Shown piece after piece: positions 8,816 to 18,400 of a stretch of 64,000 nucleotides of DNA; positions within the stretch are counted from its first letter, which is position 1, and every line of letters starts with the position of its first letter. Below the pieces are notes generated by a model. That model had not been told where the DNA came from. It saw nothing but the letters and a program-made list of their open reading frames with translations, and did no database searches. Location: contig QGHH01000002.1 of the NCBI GenBank assembly GCA_003640645.1, positions 174,180 through 238,179 of the forward strand. Direction: 5' to 3'. The DNA comes from Fredinandcohnia aciditolerans. GTDB lineage: Bacteria; Bacillota; Bacilli; Bacillales; Bacillaceae_L. Both the position numbers and the translations under genes were made by a program.

Positions 8816-9487
8816 GTGAAATATAAAATTGCTATTGTACATACTACACCGGTGACAATTGAACCGCTTAAAAATTTATTGACTGGGAACGTTCCTAATT
8901 GTGAAATTGTTAATTTTGTTGATGATTCTATATTACCGGAGTTAATTGAAAATAATGGAGATATTACAAAGGTAGAAAATCGATTAACCCAGTACTATCA
9001 ATTTGCTGAACAAGTGGGAGCTGATGTTATTCTTAACGCCTGTTCTTCCGTAGGGGAGATCGTTGCAAAAGGGCAGCAAATGGTAGGGATACCTATTGTA
9101 AGAATTGATGAACCCATGGCTGAAAAAGCAATCCAGAATGGTAAGAAAATTGGAGTCGTTGCAACCCTTGCTACGACATTAGATCCAACCATTACATTAT
9201 TAAAAACAAAGAGTGCAGTGCTAAATAAAGAAGTTGAACTAACTTCAAAGGTAGTGAATGATGCTTACCAACGCTTACTAGTTGGTGATAAGGATGGTCA
9301 CGATCAAATACTGGCTGACGTCTTAACTGAAATGGCGATGGAGGTTGATATTGTCGTATTAGCACAGGCATCCATGGCTCGCGTTGTTGCAACCCTTCCT
9401 GCTGAACTACAAGAAAAGTTTTTATCAAGTCCAGAATTAGGTGTCGAAAGAGTAAAGAAAACATTAGAAGGGCTATTAACAAAATGA
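8816..9487 (+). CDS. Aspartate/glutamate racemase family protein with only one catalytic cysteine
   Basis: The protein has 223 residues when started at GTG 8816, which follows GGGAG at the right distance. It has the two-domain fold of the Asp/Glu/hydantoin racemase superfamily. The first active-site cysteine is present in NACSSVGE (Cys76), but the second conserved segment reads LAQASMARV, with alanine and serine where racemases have cysteine. A classical two-base racemisation is therefore unlikely; single-cysteine members include arylmalonate decarboxylase. The gene overlaps the following kinase (ATGA), so it acts in the same sugar pathway, with unknown reaction. An exact copy of the LacI operator sequence lies inside it at 8884-8897. 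Confidence 0.8.
   Translation: MKYKIAIVHTTPVTIEPLKNLLTGNVPNCEIVNFVDDSILPELIENNGDITKVENRLTQYYQFAEQVGADVILNACSSVGEIVAKGQQMVGIPIVRIDEPMAEKAIQNGKKIGVVATLATTLDPTITLLKTKSAVLNKEVELTSKVVNDAYQRLLVGDKDGHDQILADVLTEMAMEVDIVVLAQASMARVVATLPAELQEKFLSSPELGVERVKKTLEGLLTK
8884..8897. promoter_or_regulatory. Intragenic copy of the LacI-type operator
   Basis: TGGGAACGTTCCTA here is identical over 14 bases to the operator at 21280-21293 in front of the lacI-type gene. It lies in the coding sequence of the racemase-like gene, about 70 bp into the frame. It could be a roadblock site or chance. Confidence 0.35.
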
Positions 9488-10980
9488 GTTTACTTGGAAT
9501 AGATATCGGTACGACGAATATTAAGGCAGGATTATTTACACATGATGGCAAGTTAATTCGTCTAGCAATCTACCCAAATCAAAGCTATAAAAGTGATGAA
9601 ATGCATTCTTATTATAAACCTGATCAAATGTGGGATGTGGTTACACGGGCAATTCAAGAGGTAACAGATCAGCAACATGATCCGGTTGCTTCTATAGGAA
9701 TAACGAGTATGGCAGAAAGTGGCTTGCTTATTGATGAGAAGACTGGCGAGTATCGGTCTGAAATCATTCCGTGGTTTGATCGAAGAACGGAAGGGATTGC
9801 AGAAGAAATTGAAAAGGAACTTAATCCCGTTGATCACTTCAAGAAAACCGGCTTGCGTAATTCCTATAAGCACGGTTTAGCCAAATTAGTATGGTTAAAG
9901 AGGAAATATCCCGATTTGCTTAAAAATGCAAAGTGGTTATCTACCTCTGACTTCATCGCATACAAATTGACAGGTGATATGGGAACTGATTACTCATTAG
10001 CGGCCAGAACATTTGCCTTTCGTATCGACCAAAAAGCATGGGATATTCCATGGATACGACATTTCCAGCTTCATGAGTTCATCTTCCCTGAGGCAAGACC
10101 TGCTGGGGTGAAGGTAGGTGTGGTTTCAACAAATGATTTTAATGCAATTGGACTGAGTAAAGGCACCCCTGTGGCTGTTTCAGGACATGATCATGTGTGT
10201 GCCGCCTTAGCTGTTGGTGCTGTTCGACCGGGGATTGTGTCCGATTCGATTGGTACAGCTGAAACAGTAGTAGGATCCTTAAATGAAAGGGCTTTAACCA
10301 AACAAGACTATGAATCAAGATTCAGTTTTGGCTGCCATGTTTTACCTGGACAATTCTTTTGGATGGGTGCCATTCAGTCATCTGGTGGTTCAGTCGAATG
10401 GATAAGAAGCCAGCTTTCTACCGAACGATTATCCTATGAAGAAATTACAACACTTCTAGACAACACACCGAATGAACCTACGGGCATATTGTATTTCCCA
10501 TACCTGGCAGGTAGTGGCACGCCTCGGCCTAATCCTAAGGCAAAAGCAGCTTTAATCGGTTTGAAATCAAGTCACCAAAAAGGGGATCTTATAAAGGCTC
10601 TTCTAGAGGGAACCGCATATGAGTTTGAATTGATAAAAAGAACGATTGAATCGCTGGGGCTATCAAAGATGTCTACCGTTATTGCAGTAGGCGGTGGTAC
10701 GAAAAACAAGCATTGGATGCAAATAAAGGCAGATGTGTCCAATTGTTCCTTAATCGTTCCTTCCATATCTGAATCGACTTTGCTAGGAGCAGCAGCCATT
10801 GCTGGACTTGGATGTGGGATCTATAAGGATGAGTCGGAAATGTTTGGGTATCTGAACAACCATAATCAGGAACGAATTGTACCAAATGAAAATAATTACC
10901 GTAAATATCGCCACCTATTTGAGGAAGGGTATTTACCACTACAGGAACCACTAAGGAACCTTTATCAGAAGGATTTATAA
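9484..10980 (+). CDS. FGGY family carbohydrate kinase
   Basis: A 498-residue FGGY kinase. GIDIGTTNIKAGLF near residues 5-18 is the ATP phosphate loop; GITSMAESG, IPWFDRR and SGHDHVCAA (the last containing the catalytic aspartate) line the sugar site; AVGGGTKNKHWMQI near residue 400 is the adenosine loop. It phosphorylates a ketose, aldose or polyol imported by the cell. Translationally coupled to the preceding gene (ATGA overlap) and followed 32 bp later by a class II aldolase, it probably supplies the phosphate ester that is then cleaved. The substrate cannot be assigned from the residues seen. Confidence 0.9.
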   Translation: MSLLGIDIGTTNIKAGLFTHDGKLIRLAIYPNQSYKSDEMHSYYKPDQMWDVVTRAIQEVTDQQHDPVASIGITSMAESGLLIDEKTGEYRSEIIPWFDRRTEGIAEEIEKELNPVDHFKKTGLRNSYKHGLAKLVWLKRKYPDLLKNAKWLSTSDFIAYKLTGDMGTDYSLAARTFAFRIDQKAWDIPWIRHFQLHEFIFPEARPAGVKVGVVSTNDFNAIGLSKGTPVAVSGHDHVCAALAVGAVRPGIVSDSIGTAETVVGSLNERALTKQDYESRFSFGCHVLPGQFFWMGAIQSSGGSVEWIRSQLSTERLSYEEITTLLDNTPNEPTGILYFPYLAGSGTPRPNPKAKAALIGLKSSHQKGDLIKALLEGTAYEFELIKRTIESLGLSKMSTVIAVGGGTKNKHWMQIKADVSNCSLIVPSISESTLLGAAAIAGLGCGIYKDESEMFGYLNNHNQERIVPNENNYRKYRHLFEEGYLPLQEPLRNLYQKDL

Positions 10981-11012
10981 TTTAACTTTAAATGACGAGG
11001 GAGTTTTTTAAA

Positions 11013-11930
11013 ATGAATAGTGTCAGACAGAAAAATATTATCACGTTAAAGACAGCATTAGAACAGGCAGAAAAAGGAGGATATGCAATTGGTTCTTTCT
11101 CTCCAAGATACACAGATATGATTTTACCGATTCTAAGAGCGGGACAGCAAACACAATCCCCATTGATTGTACAGATTTCACAAAAAGAATTAGAGAGATA
11201 TGGAATTACGCCATTTGAATTCGGAGAAGTCTTTTACCAAACGATGAAAGACGAGAATATTACAGTTCCGACTGTACTCCATTTAGATCACACGAAGGAT
11301 TTCCAAGTGATCAAAGATGCAATTGAAGCAGGGTTTACATCTGTCATGATTGATGCATCCGAGCACCATCTTGAAAAGAATATCGAAATTAGCGCAATGG
11401 CAGCTGAATATGCACATTCAAAGGGAGTATCTGTTGAGGCTGAACTTGGGATGATTGGTACCACTGATTTTATTGAAACCGATCATGACGAAGAGTTATA
11501 TACAAATCCGGATGAGGCGTTAGAGTTTGTTACAAAAACGAAGGTTGATGCACTTGCCGTGTCTGTTGGGACTGCACATGGTGTCTATAAGGTTAAAAAA
11601 CCAACCGTCGATCTTGAACGTTTAAAAGCAATCCGTTCTTTAACTCCAGTCCATTTAGTTTTACATGGGGGGTCTGGTGTTCCAGCTGAAATGATTCAAG
11701 CCGCTATGAAACTACCAAATGGCGGAATTAGTAAAGTCAATATCGCAACCGATTTAGAACTAAGCCTACTTGGTGCACTTGGTCGAGAAGAAAGAATGAC
11801 AAATCAAGAAGCAAAATCTTTACCAAGTGATAAAAAACAAACAGGACAATTGGCCGTTCAGAAGACTGTTATTGATAAAATTGAAAATTTCTTAACGAGT
11901 GACAAGCGCGCACTTGATTTCCAAATTTAA
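11013..11930 (+). CDS. Class II fructose/tagatose-bisphosphate aldolase family protein
   Basis: A zinc-dependent class II aldolase of 305 residues. HLDHTKD holds the catalytic aspartate and first zinc histidine, EAELGMIG a metal-binding glutamate, SVGTAHGVYK the second zinc histidine, and LHGGSGVP the third; GGISKVNIATD contacts phosphate. The start is ATG 11013; the in-frame ATG at 10992 overlaps the ribosome site GAGGGAG. In this operon it would cleave the ketose phosphate made by the upstream FGGY kinase into dihydroxyacetone phosphate and an aldehyde. Substrate inferred from context only. Confidence 0.88.
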   Translation: MNSVRQKNIITLKTALEQAEKGGYAIGSFSPRYTDMILPILRAGQQTQSPLIVQISQKELERYGITPFEFGEVFYQTMKDENITVPTVLHLDHTKDFQVIKDAIEAGFTSVMIDASEHHLEKNIEISAMAAEYAHSKGVSVEAELGMIGTTDFIETDHDEELYTNPDEALEFVTKTKVDALAVSVGTAHGVYKVKKPTVDLERLKAIRSLTPVHLVLHGGSGVPAEMIQAAMKLPNGGISKVNIATDLELSLLGALGREERMTNQEAKSLPSDKKQTGQLAVQKTVIDKIENFLTSDKRALDFQI

Positions 11931-12015
11931 TTTGACTACGGATCGTGATCTTGCCAGTTTATCCGATGCACTTCTTTAATATTAGGTAATCTAAACATAG
12001 GGGAGGAGAGTTAGT

Positions 12016-13176
12016 ATGGTTTCTCGAAAAATTCGCGTAGGTATGATTGGGTATCAATTTATGGGGAAAGCGCACAGCCATGCCTATCGTGACTTATCAT
12101 TTTATTTTGAACATGGTATTGAACCTGTCCTGCAGGCGATTGCTGGTCGAAATGAGGAGAAAGTCAAAAAAGCGGCGAAACAAATGGGCTGGCTTTCGTA
12201 TGAAACCGATTGGAGGAAACTGATTGAAAGAGACGATATTCATTTAATTGATATCGTTACTCCAAACAACACCCATGCAGAAATCGCGATCGCTGCAGCG
12301 GAAGCGGGCAAACATGTATTATGTGAAAAGCCTTTAGCATTGACTGTTGAACAAGCAGAAAGAATGTATGAAGCTGTTACGAAAAATAAGGTCATCCATA
12401 TGATTACGCATAATTATCGCTTTGCGCCAGCCGTTCAATATGCAAAAAAATTGATTCGAGATGGTCGTTTAGGAGAAATTCGTCACATTCGTGCAACCTA
12501 TTTGCAAGACTGGATGATGGATCCGAATTTTCCACTTGTTTGGCGCCTTCGTAAAGAAGTAACAGGAACAGGTACCCTTGGTGATATCGGGGCACATAGT
12601 ATTGATTTAGCAAGGTTTTTAGTTGGAGAAATCGATGAGGTTATTGGAACGATGAAAACCTTTGTAAAGAAACGCCCTACAGGAGAGATGAGTGGTGGTC
12701 TATCTGCAAAAATCGAGGGTGATCAACTGGCAGATGTTGATGTAGATGACACAGCAGCATTTCTTGCGCATTTTGAAAATGGGGCATTAGGAGTTTTTGA
12801 AGCAACTAGATATGCGGGCGGAAATCGGAATGGAAATCGTTTCGAAATTAATGGTTCTAAAGGGTCGCTTCGTTGGGATATGGAAAAGATGAACTTATTA
12901 GAGGTTTATTTTGAGGATGATGAACCAGGATTACAGGGATTTAGAACGATTCATTGTACGGAAGAGCATCACCCATATGCAGGTGCTTATTGGCCGGCTG
13001 GTCATGGAATAGGTTACGAGCATACCTTTATTAATCTATTATCTTGCTTTATGGATGGGATTGAAAAGGGAGAGTCACCATCTCCAAACTTTAAAGATGG
13101 CTTAATCAATCAGCGTATATTGGAAGCGGTTGTAGAATCAACCGAAACTAGAAGCTGGGTTAAGATCCCAAACTAA
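12016..13176 (+). CDS. Gfo/Idh/MocA family dehydrogenase (2 of 3)
   Basis: A 386-residue member of the glucose-fructose oxidoreductase family. RVGMIGYQFMGKAHSHAY near residues 6-23 is the nucleotide-binding turn, CEKPLAL the catalytic lysine motif, and GTLGDIGAHSIDLARFL the C-terminal active-site helix. GTGTLGD and the HPYAGAYWPAGHGIGYEH segment resemble proteins annotated as myo-inositol or glycoside 3-dehydrogenases. It precedes a second, divergent paralog by 15 bp in one operon, suggesting successive or alternative oxidation of a sugar hydroxyl. Confidence 0.88.
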   Translation: MVSRKIRVGMIGYQFMGKAHSHAYRDLSFYFEHGIEPVLQAIAGRNEEKVKKAAKQMGWLSYETDWRKLIERDDIHLIDIVTPNNTHAEIAIAAAEAGKHVLCEKPLALTVEQAERMYEAVTKNKVIHMITHNYRFAPAVQYAKKLIRDGRLGEIRHIRATYLQDWMMDPNFPLVWRLRKEVTGTGTLGDIGAHSIDLARFLVGEIDEVIGTMKTFVKKRPTGEMSGGLSAKIEGDQLADVDVDDTAAFLAHFENGALGVFEATRYAGGNRNGNRFEINGSKGSLRWDMEKMNLLEVYFEDDEPGLQGFRTIHCTEEHHPYAGAYWPAGHGIGYEHTFINLLSCFMDGIEKGESPSPNFKDGLINQRILEAVVESTETRSWVKIPN

Positions 13177-13191
13177 CATCGGAGGTCAATC

Positions 13192-14265
13192 ATGCAAAAA
13201 CTTAAGGTTGGAATTATCGGCTGTGGAAACATTAGTAGTATCTATTTCAAAAACTGTCAAACCTTACAATCACTCGAAATTGTGGCTTGTGCAGATTTAG
13301 ATCTTGAAAGAGCAAAGGATAAGGCAGAAGAATTTAGTATTAACGCTTATAGTGTAGAAGAAATGTTAGCTGATTCAGAGATTAATATTATAGTTAATCT
13401 CACTATTCCAGCTGCACATGGACAGGTATCTATACAGGCCCTTGAAGCAGGCAAACACGTGTATACAGAAAAACCACTTGCCATTTCTCTAGAAGAGGGG
13501 AAAAGAGTTTTAGAGTTAGCGGATGCGAAAGGCTTACGTATCGGCGGAGCGCCTGATACTTTCCTTGGTGGTGGTATTCAAACGAGTATTAAACTCATTC
13601 AGGATGGATGGATTGGAAGACCCGTTGCAGCGAATGCATTTTTCATGAGTAATGGGGTAGAAGAGTGGCATCCAAATCCAGATTTCTTCTATAAAACGGG
13701 TGGTGGACCAATGTTTGACATGGGACCATACTATATTACTGCACTCATTTCTCTTATTGGTTCCGTAAAAAGGGTAACAGGTTCGGCGAACATTTCGTTT
13801 GCAGAGCGTGAAACACCTGAAGGACGCAGAATTTCAGTTGAAATTCCAACTCACATTGCGGGAGTACTAGATTTTGAGAATGGTGCTGTAGGTACATTAG
13901 TCACAAGTTTTGATTCATGGGGAAATAACCTACCTAGAATAGAAGTATATGGGGAATATGGAACACTAAGTATTCCTGATCCGAATACTTTCGGAGGACC
14001 AGTGAAATATCGTAGAAAAGGCGAAAAGGAATTCAAGGAAGTACCATTAACACATGGATACCAATCAAATAGCCGTGGCATTGGGTTAGCGGACATGGCC
14101 GAGGCAATCTTAGAAGATAGACCACACCGTGCAAATGGCAACCTAACCTATCATGCACTAGAAATTATGCATGGATTCCATATCGCATCTGAACAAGGAA
14201 AGCACTACCATTTAACTAGTACAGTAGAGCAACCGGAACTTTTGGAAATGACAAAGAAATTCTAA
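13192..14265 (+). CDS. Gfo/Idh/MocA family dehydrogenase (3 of 3)
   Basis: A 357-residue protein. VGIIGCGNISSIY is the Rossmann loop, TEKPLAI the lysine motif, and GGGPMFDMGPYYITALI the active-site helix, where the usual histidine-containing GxH becomes GPYY, a subgroup feature of some ADP-glucose- or glycoside-acting members. ATG 13192 has GGAGG upstream. It shares an operon with the preceding dehydrogenase. A MITE-like element separates it from the downstream isomerase gene, so that gene may have lost co-transcription. Confidence 0.88.
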   Translation: MQKLKVGIIGCGNISSIYFKNCQTLQSLEIVACADLDLERAKDKAEEFSINAYSVEEMLADSEINIIVNLTIPAAHGQVSIQALEAGKHVYTEKPLAISLEEGKRVLELADAKGLRIGGAPDTFLGGGIQTSIKLIQDGWIGRPVAANAFFMSNGVEEWHPNPDFFYKTGGGPMFDMGPYYITALISLIGSVKRVTGSANISFAERETPEGRRISVEIPTHIAGVLDFENGAVGTLVTSFDSWGNNLPRIEVYGEYGTLSIPDPNTFGGPVKYRRKGEKEFKEVPLTHGYQSNSRGIGLADMAEAILEDRPHRANGNLTYHALEIMHGFHIASEQGKHYHLTSTVEQPELLEMTKKF

Positions 14266-14290
14266 AAGACGATTATTCTATCAAATAAAA

Positions 14291-14654
14291 GGCTGTGTTA
14301 ATGGTCATTGTTGATATTTATATTTTGTTGATTGGAGTGGAAGGTACGAGATCCTCGAAAATGCTGGCATTTTCTTCGTGCGGTGTAGTCTCAAGGAAGC
14401 AAATTCAACGTCCTGCGGGAAAAGCGTGTCCAAGGGAGACCCCGCAGGAGCATAGCGACTTGTCCAGTTGCAGCGGCTAGAAACTCGAGAAATTTCAACT
14501 CCTCCTTCAGAGGCAAAATACGCCTCTTTGTCAGAGTAACCAATTTTCTCATTTCTGTGCAAGCCGCCTCCACATTTCGTTGAGGAGGCTTCCGGACCGC
14601 CCGCGAAAAAGCGAGTACATGCAGAGGAAATCAACAATCTTGTTTAACAGAGCC
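14291..14654 (+). mobile_element. MITE-like composite repeat, copy 1 (364 bp)
   Basis: Bounded by inverted ends GGCTGTGTTAA (14291-14301) and TTAACAGAGCC (14644-14654), with inner perfect ends TTGTTGATT (14325-14333) and AATCAACAA (14629-14637). The outer frame resembles a GC-rich intergenic repeat common in Bacillus-type genomes (CCTGCGGGA ... CCCCGCAGGAG). Inserted in it is a second sequence; 14461-14531 is identical over 71 bp to 34469-34539. It carries no transposase. Short reading frames on both strands are side-effects of its GC-rich palindromes. It accounts for the whole gap between 14266 and 14679. Confidence 0.8.
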
Positions 14655-14679
14655 AAATTAAAAAAGAGTGGTGAAGGAT

Positions 14680-15432
14680 ATGGAAATCGGATTACAGCTT
14701 TACTCTGTTAGAGAAAAGACGGATAAGGACTTGATTGGAACAATCAAACAACTTGCTACATATGGGTATGAGAGTTTACAATTTGCTGGTTTCTTTGGGA
14801 CTCCAGCAGATCGATTAAAAGAAGTATTAGATGAAGAAAAGCTAAAGGTGGCAGGAGCACATATTGGTTTGCATCAACTTCAGGGAGATCAATTAGACCA
14901 ATCACTAAGATATCATGAAACAATTGGAAATGATTTATTAATCTGCCCAGTGCTACCCCGTGAAATGAGAGAAACGGGGGATGAATATAAGAGGTCTGCT
15001 GAAATATTAAATAAGATTGGTCAAACCTGTAAAGATGCTGGTTTTTCGTTTGGTTATCACAATCATAACTGGGAATTTGAACAATTTGATGGAAAAACTG
15101 GTTTTGATTTGTTATTTGAAAACAGTGATCCGGAACTAGTTAAGATCGAATTAGATTGTTATTGGGCAAAATATGCTGGCTACGAACCGGAGGACATCAT
15201 TCATCAATATAAAGATCGTTGTGTCTCTCTTCATTTAAAAGATATGAAGATAGAAAAAGATCAGAAAATGAGTACCGAAATTGGGTCAGGTTTGCTTAAT
15301 TTAAGCCAATATATCAAAACTGGAAAGCAATATGGTGTGAAATGGTTTGTGATTGAACAAGAAGATTATGATCGTGATCCAATGATTGTTGCGGAATCTA
15401 ATCTGAAAAACCTAAAAGCTCAACTAATCTAA
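14680..15432 (+). CDS. Sugar phosphate isomerase/epimerase, TIM barrel (2 of 3)
   Basis: A 250-residue protein of the xylose-isomerase-like TIM-barrel family. It opens with MEIGLQLYSVREKTDKDL, very typical of this group, and has the metal-binding segments YHNHNWEFE, ELDCYWAKYAG, SLHLKDM and FVIEQEDY. The start is uncertain: ATG 14680 matches homologues, but GTG 14668 or 14671 is possible because the purine-rich sequence before 14680 is very close. Proteins of this subgroup are found with Gfo/Idh/MocA dehydrogenases and act on 3-keto sugars as isomerase, epimerase or lyase. Here two such dehydrogenases precede it. Confidence 0.85.
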   Translation: MEIGLQLYSVREKTDKDLIGTIKQLATYGYESLQFAGFFGTPADRLKEVLDEEKLKVAGAHIGLHQLQGDQLDQSLRYHETIGNDLLICPVLPREMRETGDEYKRSAEILNKIGQTCKDAGFSFGYHNHNWEFEQFDGKTGFDLLFENSDPELVKIELDCYWAKYAGYEPEDIIHQYKDRCVSLHLKDMKIEKDQKMSTEIGSGLLNLSQYIKTGKQYGVKWFVIEQEDYDRDPMIVAESNLKNLKAQLI

Positions 15433-15435
15433 AAA

Positions 15436-15449
15436 TGGGAGCGTTCCCA
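15436..15449. promoter_or_regulatory. LacI-type operator before the FAD oxidoreductase / GH38 pair
   Basis: TGGGAGCGTTCCCA is a near-perfect palindrome matching the operators at 21280 and 21346. It lies in the 36-bp gap before the gene at 15469, just upstream of its ribosome site, so the LacI protein encoded at 21410 probably controls this pair too, perhaps as a roadblock. Confidence 0.65.
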
Positions 15450-15468
15450 AAGAAAAGGTGTTGTAAAT

Positions 15469-18400
15469 ATGGAGACAAGTAGAAATACATGTCCTGAAGA
15501 GACAACTTTCATCCTTCCAGAAAAAGATTTGCCAATATTGTATGATGTCGATGCTGTGATTGTTGGTGGTTCCTTTGCTGGTGTTTCTGCTGCAAGAAGG
15601 CTTGCCAAAAGTGGAAAAACTGTTGTGGTAGTGGAATCAAGAACGTATTTGGGACGTGAAGTCACTGCAACACTTCGTCCTTGGCTAGCTGATTCATTTA
15701 ATACCGGTTCAAATGGTTATACCGAAGTGATTGAGAATGTAATTCGTACAGGTGTCCAAAGGGACGGGGAAATGGCACTTCATCTGGACCGTGTCAAAAC
15801 AACATTAGAGGACCTACTATTAGAACAAAACATTAAGTTGCTATACGCAAGCTATCCAACAGAAATCCATCATGATGATAGCGGGAAAAAAATGCTGGTA
15901 ATCGGTAATAAATCAAGTAGGCAAATCATTAAAGCAGAGATTGTGATAGATGCAACAGAGTCCGCTAGTGTATTACGTCTAGCTGGCGAACATTTCGAAT
16001 CTACTAAAGAATTGAAACGCAATTTCCTAAAGACTATTGAATTGTACCGTACGGATGAAATAACCGATAAGACCATAAAGGTGCCAGCAGAATTAGGAAT
16101 TGATGGTGACATTGTGTATGTACACCAAGGATATTTAGAAAAAGGCCATGTATTGTTGGAATTCAAACTTACGATGGACGCATTGGATATTCAACAAATC
16201 AATCAACAAATGAAATATGAAGTGGCTTCCAGACATACAACCATTAAATTAGCGGAGTATTTCATTCAACATCATCCTGCTTTTCAACAGGCATATTTAG
16301 CAGCGTCGTCCTATGAATTATTAGCCATGGATATTCCTAGATTAAGCAAAGAGTGCAAGCTCCCTGCTAGTAAAAATGCTAGTTTTTTAAAGAGATTAGA
16401 AGATTATACTAGTTCTGATGTTCGTATTTGGTGTTTGAATGAAAGTGCTCGAAATTCAAATGCTGGTAAGTTGTTTTCAAACCTAGTGACTTCAAGTCAG
16501 TTGGGTGAAGAAATGGCAGAACATTTGGTTGAAAATTGGGATTTGCTATTGGAACTAAGTACAATTGAAGAACACAAGGAAAGAAAGATAGCTGAGTTAA
16601 CTTCAATAGATCACTATACAGTTGGAGAGATGGACCAACCTCAAGCAGGAAGAAACTATCAAAGAGCGCTCATCCAAGGGCAGACTGTACCGGTTCTGCA
16701 TCATGCAGATGTGTTAGTAGTAGGTGGTGGCACAAGTGGGGCTACAGCTGCAATTACGTCTGCTAAAGAAGGAATGGAGACAGTCTTACTAGAAATGAAC
16801 CCTGGTCTCGGCGGTACTGCGACACTAGGAGGAGTTGATAGTTATTGGTTTGGTAGAAGAGTCGGGTATAGTGAGCGAGTAACTGAAAAGGTGAATGAGG
16901 TTCAGAAACGACTTAATTACAATAATCCAAAATGGAATATTGAAGCCAAAATGTATGCGCTCTTAAGTGAAGCCGAACAAGTCGGTGTGAAAACCTATTT
17001 TTACACAATAACAATCGGTACCATTATGGATGGCAATCGGGTGAGAGGTGTTCTGGTAGCATCGAAATTCGGAGTCTTTGCAGTTTTAGCTGAAACGGTG
17101 ATCGATGCAACCGGTGATGGTGACATTGCGGCATTTGCTGGTGCTGAATATATTTATGGATCAGAACGCGATCATATCGTGATGTGGTATTCTTTAGCCC
17201 AATTTGCTAAGCCTGGTCGTACGCAAAATAACTTTACAAGTATGGTTCATATTTCGAATATAGAAGATTATACAAGGGCTATTTTAGACGGACGTAGACG
17301 GAAGCGAAAAAGGGAAATACATGATCATGGAATCTATGTTGCCTCAAGGGAAACGCGTCATATCTTAGGCGAGGCTGTCCTAACGTTGACAGATCAGTTA
17401 AGACATCGTCAATGGGAAGATGTTATTAATATTCACTTTAGTAACCATGACATGAAGGGGAAAAATGGTGCTGATTGGATGCACTTAGGTTTGATTCCAC
17501 CGAATCTGGAAATTGAGGTACCATATAGAATTTTGTTACCGAATGGACTTGAAGGAATTCTAATAGCTGGAAAAGCAGTCTCCGCAACCCATGATGCGTT
17601 CGCCGCGATAAGGATGCAAGCGGATTTGGAGAACTTAGGTGGTGTAGTTGCTTTGGCAGCTGCGCAGGCTGTTCGAAATCATCAATTACCAAGAAACATT
17701 GATGTCAAGCAATTACAAAAACGATTAATAGTTGAAGGGCTTCTCCAGGAGGATGTGCTTACTCGGACAATTGTAAACAAGGAATATCAAGATGAGGAAC
17801 TTGAAGAATTAGTAGATTCATTGACTGGTGAAAAGCCACTTTACTTGTATGCTGATATGGAAATGGATGAAGTCTATACAGATAAAATTCCAATTGTTGA
17901 AATTTGTACAGTGGGTCCTAGGATTATTCCATATTTGGAAAAAGCTTTAGATCATGCGATTGAAAAGGGAGACACCAAAAGACAAATTGTGCTTGCGCAA
18001 TGCTTGGCGATGTACGAGTCATCTTATGGTATTCCTGTGTTAATTAGGGAGATTGAAAAAGAGTTAGGTGATCATGGATTACCAATAAGGGATAATTTGA
18101 TCCGACACACCCAACTCCCACCTGATCAAGGCGCTATGCCCGACGTCGTATACTTACTTTACACGCTAGGGATGACAAGGGATGCACGGAGTATGCCTAT
18201 TTGGGAAAAAGTTGCTGAAAGGATAAATCCTTCAGAAGAAAGTTTAAAAGATATGTTAACAGGTACGTTTTATTATGTAGATGCAGTTTGTTACGGGATT
18301 GAGCGTTTAGCAGAACGAGATTGTATTCCTATTTTAGAGCGTTTTTATAGGCACAGTACCTTAAGTAATCAAACACGCAAGGCAGGGGTAGAGGCAGATT

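Noticed and set aside
14305-14637. Open frames on both strands in the repeat at 14.3-14.65 kb, and likewise at 34.4-34.8 kb
   Set aside because: They are produced by GC-rich palindromic repeat DNA; the same peptide occurs in both copies only because the DNA is repeated.
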